DNA of 64,000 nt from Acidobacteriota bacterium (GTDB lineage Bacteria; Acidobacteriota; Aminicenantia; Aminicenantales; Saccharicenantaceae): contig JAKLEN010000002.1 of NCBI GenBank assembly GCA_022711665.1, positions 372,001-436,000 on the forward strand, read 5' to 3'. The position numbers and the translations under genes are program-made. The notes under the pieces are model-generated. The model was given only the letters and a program-made list of their open reading frames with translations. It did no database searches and was not told the origin of the DNA. Each line of letters begins with the position of its first letter. Positions within the stretch are counted from its first letter, which is position 1. This document shows positions 59,451 through 64,000 of this stretch, piece after piece.

Positions 59451-61364
59451 ATGTCGAAATTGAACTCCGCGGCCGAACTGAAGAAGTTCCGGCAGGACAT
59501 CCTGGCCGGACGGGACGCCGATAAGCTCTGCGTGACCATCTGCCTGGGCACGGGCTGCCTGGCCTGCAAGGGCGACAAGGTCCATGACGCCTTCGTCGAG
59601 GAGATCCGCCGGCGGGGGCTCGAGGACCGGGTCGACATCCGGCGGACCGGCTGCCACGGCTTCTGCGAGCAGGGACCGCTGGTCGTCGTCTTCCCCAAGG
59701 AGATCTGCTATCTCAAGGTGACCCCGGCCGACGTCCCGGAGATCGTCGCCGAGACGCTCGTCGGCGGGAAGGTCGTCGAGCGCCTGCTCTACGCGGGCCC
59801 GGACGGCCGGAAGATCGTCCACGAGGGCGACATCCCGTTCTACAAGCATCAGACCCGGCTCATCCTCGGCCCCAACCGCCTGATCGACCCGACGCGCATC
59901 GAGGACTACATCGCCCTGGGCGGCTATTCCGCCCTGGCCAAGGCCCTCTTCGTCATGACCCCGGTCGAGGTCCTCGACGAGGTCAAGAGATCGGGGCTGC
60001 GGGGCCGCGGCGGCGCCGGCTTCCCGACCGGGACCAAGTGGGAGACGACGCGCAACGCCCCCGGCGAGCCGAAATACGTCATCGTCAACGCCGACGAGGG
60101 CGATCCCGGGGCCTACATGAACCGGAGCGTCCTCGAAGGCAATCCGCACAGCGTCCTCGAGGGCCTGATCATCGGCGCCTACGCCATCGGCGCCCATGAA
60201 GGCTTCATCTACGTCCGCCAGGAATATCCCCTGGCCGTGGCTAACCTGACCGTCGCCCTGGAACAGGCCCGCGGGCTGGGCCTGCTCGGCGACCACATCC
60301 TCGGCTCGGAATTCAGCTTCGACGTCACCATCCACCGGGGCGCCGGGGCCTTCGTCTCCGGCGAGTCCAGCGCCCTGATGACGGCCATCGAGGGCCGGGT
60401 CGGCGAGCCGAGGCTGAAATACATCCGGACGGCCGTCAGCGGCCTCTGGGAGAAGCCGACCAACCTGAACAACGTCGAGACCTGGGCCAACGTGCCGGCC
60501 ATCGTCTCCAAGGGCGCCGCCTGGTTCAACGGCATCGGGACCGAGGGCAGCAAGGGCACCAAGATCTTCTCCCTGGTCGGCAAGGTCCGGAACACCGGCC
60601 TGGTCGAGGTGCCCATGGGCATGACCCTGCGCCAGGTCATCTTCGACATCGGCGGCGGCGTCAGCGGCGGCAAGGAATTCAAGGCCGTCCAGACCGGCGG
60701 CCCGTCCGGCGGCTGCCTCCCGGCCGGGCATCTCGACCTGCCGGTGGATTTCGAGGAGCTGGACAAGGCCGGCTCGATGATGGGCTCCGGCGGCATGATC
60801 GTCATGGACGAGGACACCTGCATGGTCGACACGGCCAGGTACTTCGTCAGGTTCCTGTCCGAGGAATCATGCGGCAAGTGCGTGCCCTGCCGCGAAGGGC
60901 TGAAGCAGATGCTCGGCCTGCTCGACAACATCTGCGCCGGCCGGGGCCGGGACGGCGACATCGAGCTGCTCGAGGAGCTCGGCGAGGTCATGACCGAGGC
61001 CTCCCTCTGCGCCCTCGGCGCCACGGCCGCCAATCCCCTGCTCTCGACGCTCAAGTACTTCCGCGGCGAGTATGAGGCCCATATCAAGGAGAAGCGCTGC
61101 CCGGCCGGCGTCTGCAAGGACCTCATTCGCTATTACATCGTTCCCGACAAGTGCCAGGCCTGCCAGATCTGCGCCAGGAGCTGCCCGGCCGGGGCCATCG
61201 CCGGGGACAAGGGCCTGGTCCACGTAATCGACCAGGCCAAGTGCACCAAGTGCGGCGTCTGCCTCGAGGTCTGCCCCTCGCGCTTCGGCGCCGTGACCAA
61301 GATCTCCGGCCGGCCGGTGCCCGCGCCCGTCGCCGCCGGGACCAAAGTCCAGAAGAGAAAGTGA
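59451..61364 (+). CDS. NuoF/HndC-like flavoprotein NAD(P)H-binding subunit with 2Fe-2S and ferredoxin domains
   Basis: A 637-residue cytoplasmic subunit. In order: thioredoxin-like 2Fe-2S domain (C31, C36, C68, C72), FMN/NAD(P)-binding core (RGRGGAGFPTGTKWETTRN, VNADEGDPGAYMNRSVLEGN, GAGAFVSGESSALMTAIEG), SLBB domain, N3-type 4Fe-4S (C474, C477, C480, C520; EESCGKCVPCREG), a CPAGVC pair (C550/C555) and a C-terminal 2x[4Fe-4S] ferredoxin (C568/571/574/578 and C598/601/604/608). This is the layout of HydB/HndC/NfuF-type subunits in bifurcating hydrogenases and related NAD(P)H:ferredoxin enzymes. It lies 21 bases after the NuoE-like gene. Confidence 0.93.
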   Translation: MSKLNSAAELKKFRQDILAGRDADKLCVTICLGTGCLACKGDKVHDAFVEEIRRRGLEDRVDIRRTGCHGFCEQGPLVVVFPKEICYLKVTPADVPEIVAETLVGGKVVERLLYAGPDGRKIVHEGDIPFYKHQTRLILGPNRLIDPTRIEDYIALGGYSALAKALFVMTPVEVLDEVKRSGLRGRGGAGFPTGTKWETTRNAPGEPKYVIVNADEGDPGAYMNRSVLEGNPHSVLEGLIIGAYAIGAHEGFIYVRQEYPLAVANLTVALEQARGLGLLGDHILGSEFSFDVTIHRGAGAFVSGESSALMTAIEGRVGEPRLKYIRTAVSGLWEKPTNLNNVETWANVPAIVSKGAAWFNGIGTEGSKGTKIFSLVGKVRNTGLVEVPMGMTLRQVIFDIGGGVSGGKEFKAVQTGGPSGGCLPAGHLDLPVDFEELDKAGSMMGSGGMIVMDEDTCMVDTARYFVRFLSEESCGKCVPCREGLKQMLGLLDNICAGRGRDGDIELLEELGEVMTEASLCALGATAANPLLSTLKYFRGEYEAHIKEKRCPAGVCKDLIRYYIVPDKCQACQICARSCPAGAIAGDKGLVHVIDQAKCTKCGVCLEVCPSRFGAVTKISGRPVPAPVAAGTKVQKRK

Positions 61365-61371
61365 GCCAGCC

Positions 61372-61974
61372 ATGGAAACGATCACCCTAGAGATCGACGG
61401 CAAGAAAGTCGAAACGGCCAAGGGGACGACCCTGCTCCAGGCCGCCCGCAAAGCGGGGATCGACATCCCGACCCTCTGCCATGACGACAGGCTGGCTCCC
61501 TACGGCGCCTGCCGGCTGTGCCTGGTGGAGATCAGCAGGAACGGGCGGAAGCGGCTGGTCGCTTCCTGCGCCTACCAGGCCGAGGAAGGCCTGGTCGTCA
61601 GGACCGAGACCGAGAAGATCGTCCGGATCCGCCGGATGATCGTCGAGCTGCTCCTGGCCGTCTCCGCGACGGGCCCGCTGCAGGCCCTGGGCCAGAAGTA
61701 CGGGCTCAAGGAATCGAGGTTCAAGGGCGGCCAGCCCAAGTGCCTGCTCTGCGGGCTGTGCGTCCGCTACTGCGCCGAGGTCAAGAAGAACAACGTCACG
61801 TGCTTCGTCGGCCGGGGCATCGAAAGGGACGTCGTCTTCCTCTCGGACCTGTCCCACACCCTCTGCCCCGTCTGCCGGGAGTGCCTGCCGCTCTGCCCCA
61901 GCGGCACCCTCTATTCGCTCTACCTGAAGGGCTACAACGGCGCGCCGGAGCCCGGCTCGAACAAGGGCGTCTGA
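61372..61974 (+). CDS. NuoG/HoxU-like Fe-S subunit (no catalytic domain)
   Basis: A 200-residue protein with an N-terminal 2Fe-2S ferredoxin (C36, C47, C50, C66; TLCHDDRLAPYGACRLCLVE) and two C-terminal 4Fe-4S motifs (C124/127/130/134 and C165/168/171/175). The His-Cys3 cluster found between these in NuoG, HoxU and HndD is missing (LLLAVSATGPLQALGQKYGL has no Cys or His), and there is no [FeFe]-hydrogenase or formate dehydrogenase domain. It starts seven bases after the NuoF-like gene. It probably passes electrons from the flavin subunit to a partner encoded elsewhere, such as a hydrogenase, dehydrogenase or the AOR system. Confidence 0.88.
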   Translation: METITLEIDGKKVETAKGTTLLQAARKAGIDIPTLCHDDRLAPYGACRLCLVEISRNGRKRLVASCAYQAEEGLVVRTETEKIVRIRRMIVELLLAVSATGPLQALGQKYGLKESRFKGGQPKCLLCGLCVRYCAEVKKNNVTCFVGRGIERDVVFLSDLSHTLCPVCRECLPLCPSGTLYSLYLKGYNGAPEPGSNKGV

Positions 61975-62019
61975 CCCCGTCGCCGCCGCGCCAGGGAGCC
62001 CGGAAAGGGGCGAAGAACC

Positions 62020-62658
62020 CTACTTGAGGGCCCCGGGGATGTCGGCGGCCGGAACGACCTTGGCGTAGCTCCCGTTCAAGGCGGCGAGCACGGCCGCCTG
62101 GATCGAGGCGGCCGGGACGGTCCGGCCGTGGAGCGTCAGATCCCGGGTGGCGCAGGCGTCCTCGATGAGGACGATGTCATAACCCAGGTCCGCGCCCGCC
62201 CTGACGGCGGCCTCGACGCACATGTGGGTCTGCATCCCGGCGATGACCAGCGTCTTGACGCCCCGTTCCTTCAAGAGCTCCTGGAGCCCCGTTCCGAGGA
62301 AGGAATTGAAGGAATGCTTGACCACGACGGGCTCGCCCGCCAGGGGCGCGACATTGGCCTGGATGGCCAGCTGCGGGTCCGTGACACCCGGTTCGAACCG
62401 CTCGATCCCCCGGGGCATATGCTGGACATGGATCACCGGCAGCTTCCTGGCCCGGAAAGCCTCGAGCGCGGAGCGGGCCTCGAGGCTGGCCGCCACGCTC
62501 CCGACGAGCGGGATCCGCCCGCCCTCGAAATAGAAATTCTGTATATCGATGACCAGAAGGGCCGGCCGATCGAACGCGGCCGGCGGCGCCGGAACCGATT
62601 GTCCGGCCGCGGCGGCGGCCAGGAAAAGACATCCGCAAAAAGCCGCGATGATCTTCAT
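62020..62658 (-). CDS. Secreted isochorismatase-like cysteine hydrolase
   Basis: A 212-residue protein with a signal peptide (IIAAFCGCLFLAAAAAG). The core follows the isochorismatase/nicotinamidase fold: ALLVIDIQNFYFEGG (first Asp), PVIHVQHMPRG, KHSFNSFLGTGLQELLKERG with catalytic Lys, and LVIAGMQTHMCVEAAVRAGA with the nucleophile Cys. Exported members of this family are uncommon in well-studied species but recur in environmental bacteria; the substrate is unknown. The ATG at 62658 follows GGGAGG. It is convergent with the NuoG-like gene and divergent from rlmN. Confidence 0.85.
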   Translation of the reverse strand: MKIIAAFCGCLFLAAAAAGQSVPAPPAAFDRPALLVIDIQNFYFEGGRIPLVGSVAASLEARSALEAFRARKLPVIHVQHMPRGIERFEPGVTDPQLAIQANVAPLAGEPVVVKHSFNSFLGTGLQELLKERGVKTLVIAGMQTHMCVEAAVRAGADLGYDIVLIEDACATRDLTLHGRTVPAASIQAAVLAALNGSYAKVVPAADIPGALK

Positions 62659-62698
62659 GTTGGGGCCCTCCCGAAGCGTCATGTTCCCTGCGCCGGCG

Positions 62699-62727
62699 AT
62701 CATACAACAAGCTCCCGCCGCCGGCAA
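62699..62727 (-). promoter_or_regulatory. Promoter of the isochorismatase-like gene
   Basis: Minus-strand TTGCCG (62722-62727), 17-base spacer, TATGAT (62699-62704); leader about 35 bases. Confidence 0.6.
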
Positions 62728-62837
62728 ATCGCTTCCCGGGCCCGGCGGCAGCCCGGCAACCGCGGTCGAACCCGGCGCCGTCCCCGGATGCCTGGGATCC
62801 CATTTTCCCGCTTCCGCCAACGCGCCGTTTTATTGAT

Positions 62838-62865
62838 TTGACAAGGCCGGGGATTCCTTTAGAGT
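62838..62865 (+). promoter_or_regulatory. Promoter of rlmN, predicted leaderless
   Basis: TTGACA (62838-62843), 16-base spacer, TAGAGT (62860-62865), then six bases to the ATG at 62872. No ribosome-binding site is present. Confidence 0.55.
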
Positions 62866-62871
62866 GGCCCT

Positions 62872-63945
62872 ATGGCGAAGTTCGATGAGCGCGTCAACAT
62901 ACTGGGGCTGAGCCGCCGGGCCTACGAGGAGGCGGCGGATCTCGAAGGACGTTCCCGGGCCCTGGGCCGGCTCTACAGGCAGGTTTTCGCCGAGGGCCGG
63001 TTCGAGCCGGGGTCCGCGGCCATCGCCAAGGAGGCCGCCGCCCGGCTGGCGGCCCGATTCGAGGTCAGGCTGCCGGCCGTCGAGAGCGTCGTCGAGGAGG
63101 AAGGCCCCCTCGGGACCACGGCCAAGGCCCTGCTCCGGCTGGCCGACGGCGAGCGCGTCGAATGCGTGCGCATCCCTACGGCCCATCGCGGCCCCGAACC
63201 CGCGCCCGCCGCCCTGTGCGTCTCCTCCCAGGTCGGCTGCCGCATGGCCTGCGCCTTCTGCGAATCGGGCCGGCGGGGCCTGGCCCGGAACCTCCGGCCC
63301 GAGGAGATCGTGGGCCAGTACGCGGCCGCCCGCCTGAGCCTGGGCTGGGACATCGGCAAGATCGTCTTCATGGGCATGGGCGAGCCCCTCGACAATTTCG
63401 AGGGCCTGGCGGGGGCCCTGGCGGTCTTCCTCGACGCCTCCGGTCCCGCCTTTGCCCAGGAGAACCTGACGGTCTGTACCGTCGGCCTGCCCCGGGGCAT
63501 CGCCCGCCTCAAAAGCCTCGGCCTGAAGCGCCTCAATCTCGCGGTCAGCCTCAACGCGCCGGACGACGGGCTTCGCAGCGAGCTCATGCCGGCGAACCGG
63601 GCCGTGGGGCTCGAGGCCCTGGCCGCCGCGCTTCGTCTCTATCCCCAGCGCCGCAATTTCACCCTGGCGGTGAACTACTGCCTCATCCCGGGCCGGAACG
63701 ACGGCCGGGGCGCGGAACAGGGCGTGGCCGCTTTCCTCCGGGCCGCGGCGCCGCCCGGCCGGGCCTTCGTCAACCTCATCCCCTACAATCCCGGCTCCGC
63801 CGCCATCGGCCGCGCCCCGAACGAGGCCGAGATCGAGGATATGACGCGCCGTCTCCTGGCGGCCGGGGTCCTCGTCAAGCTGCGAAGCCCCCGCGGCCGC
63901 GGCCTCATGGCAGCCTGCGGCCAGCTCGGGCGCGTCAAAGGCTAG
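62872..63945 (+). CDS. rlmN: RlmN-family radical SAM methyltransferase
   Basis: A 357-residue cytoplasmic enzyme of the family that methylates C2 of A2503 in 23S rRNA (and tRNA A37). The radical SAM cluster motif is CRMACAFC (CxxxCxxC); the cysteine equivalent to Cys118 is in ALCVSSQVGC and the methyl-carrier Cys near the C-terminus is in GRGLMAACGQLG. MGMGEPLDNFE is the GGE-like SAM-binding segment, and RLNLAVSLNAPDDGLRSELM is the usual strand following. The N-terminal accessory domain looks shorter and divergent from RlmN, so a paralogue such as a Cfr-like or RlmN-like enzyme is possible. Predicted to be translated from a leaderless mRNA. Confidence 0.87.
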   Translation: MAKFDERVNILGLSRRAYEEAADLEGRSRALGRLYRQVFAEGRFEPGSAAIAKEAAARLAARFEVRLPAVESVVEEEGPLGTTAKALLRLADGERVECVRIPTAHRGPEPAPAALCVSSQVGCRMACAFCESGRRGLARNLRPEEIVGQYAAARLSLGWDIGKIVFMGMGEPLDNFEGLAGALAVFLDASGPAFAQENLTVCTVGLPRGIARLKSLGLKRLNLAVSLNAPDDGLRSELMPANRAVGLEALAAALRLYPQRRNFTLAVNYCLIPGRNDGRGAEQGVAAFLRAAAPPGRAFVNLIPYNPGSAAIGRAPNEAEIEDMTRRLLAAGVLVKLRSPRGRGLMAACGQLGRVKG

Positions 63946-63967
63946 CCGGGGCGCGCTCGCCGGCCAT

Positions 63968-63997
63968 TTGCATAAGGGGCGCCCCCTTGCATACAAT
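63968..63997 (+). promoter_or_regulatory. Candidate promoter at the window edge
   Basis: TTGCAT (63968-63973), 18-base spacer, TACAAT (63992-63997). The spacer contains a GC-rich dyad (AAGGGGCGCCCCCTT) flanked by a direct repeat TTGCATA. The gene it would serve is beyond the window. Confidence 0.35.
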
Positions 63998-64000
63998 GGG

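Noticed and set aside
61372..61974. An [FeFe] hydrogenase catalytic subunit at the end of the NuoE/F/G-like operon
   Set aside because: The H-cluster motifs are absent and the protein stops after the second 4Fe-4S motif; the next gene is on the other strand.

Overview
The window reads as one chromosomal stretch of a high-GC, anaerobic, Gram-negative bacterium. Support comes from outer-membrane proteins (a carboxypeptidase-regulatory/TonB-type receptor, an OprM/NodT factor, several lipoproteins), DapF, sigma-70-like promoters, and oxygen-sensitive enzymes: a tungsten/molybdenum aldehyde ferredoxin oxidoreductase, a group 4 [NiFe] hydrogenase and a NuoEFG-like flavin/Fe-S module. Gene content and style (many secreted peptidases, DUF362, TIGR03545/TIGR03546, CarboxypepD-reg receptors) recall Acidobacteriota-like lineages, perhaps Aminicenantota. 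That placement is inference; no rRNA or tRNA gene was found.

Layout. 1-4.2 kb: two M28-family peptidases (the first cut by the window edge), a HepT-like toxin remnant between them, and a secreted Ntn hydrolase. 4.3-8.3 kb: an inositol-phosphate cluster: a CTP:inositol-1-phosphate cytidylyltransferase-like domain fused to a flippase-like membrane domain, divergent from a CDP-alcohol phosphotransferase and inositol-3-phosphate synthase. 8.3-12.9 kb: a dispersed inverted-repeat element, an enolase-superfamily enzyme, small membrane/lipoproteins, and a dolichol-phosphate-mannose-synthase-like GT2 followed by a GT-C-like membrane protein. 12.9-23.6 kb (minus strand): one compact operon-like array of polyferredoxin, AOR, a fused twin antiporter subunit, five more hydrogenase subunits, MoeB, MoaD and PpsR. 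23.8-34 kb: amino-acid permease, tricorn protease, a large DUF5695 protein, EttA, DoxX. 34-42.6 kb: DUF6599-like and DUF362 proteins, a TPR protein, a TonB-type receptor with its terminator and divergent LacI-type regulator, dapF. 42.6-48.5 kb: GH127-like enzyme, methyltransferase, the TIGR03545/TIGR03546 pair. 48.6-55.3 kb: TetR-RND efflux operon in which TetR and the adaptor share one uninterrupted frame. 55.4-58.5 kb: a carbohydrate-binding lipoprotein, SanA-like protein, single-domain asparaginase. 58.6-62 kb: NuoE/F/G-like operon whose first protein carries a ribbon-helix-helix DNA-binding domain. 62-64 kb: secreted isochorismatase-like protein and RlmN-type radical SAM enzyme.

How they may work together. 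The central array suggests a machine that oxidises aldehydes, passes electrons through a four-cluster ferredoxin to an ion-pumping, H2-evolving Ech/Hyf-type complex, and brings its own sulfur-carrier pair for the pterin cofactor. The NuoEFG-like trio could link such ferredoxin/H2 chemistry to NAD(P)H. Other themes are four promoters whose -10 box ends exactly six bases before an ATG (leaderless mRNAs), two genes whose only sensible start is a non-standard codon (ACG, ATC), and several domain fusions. All functions are inferred from sequence patterns read by eye, without database searches.
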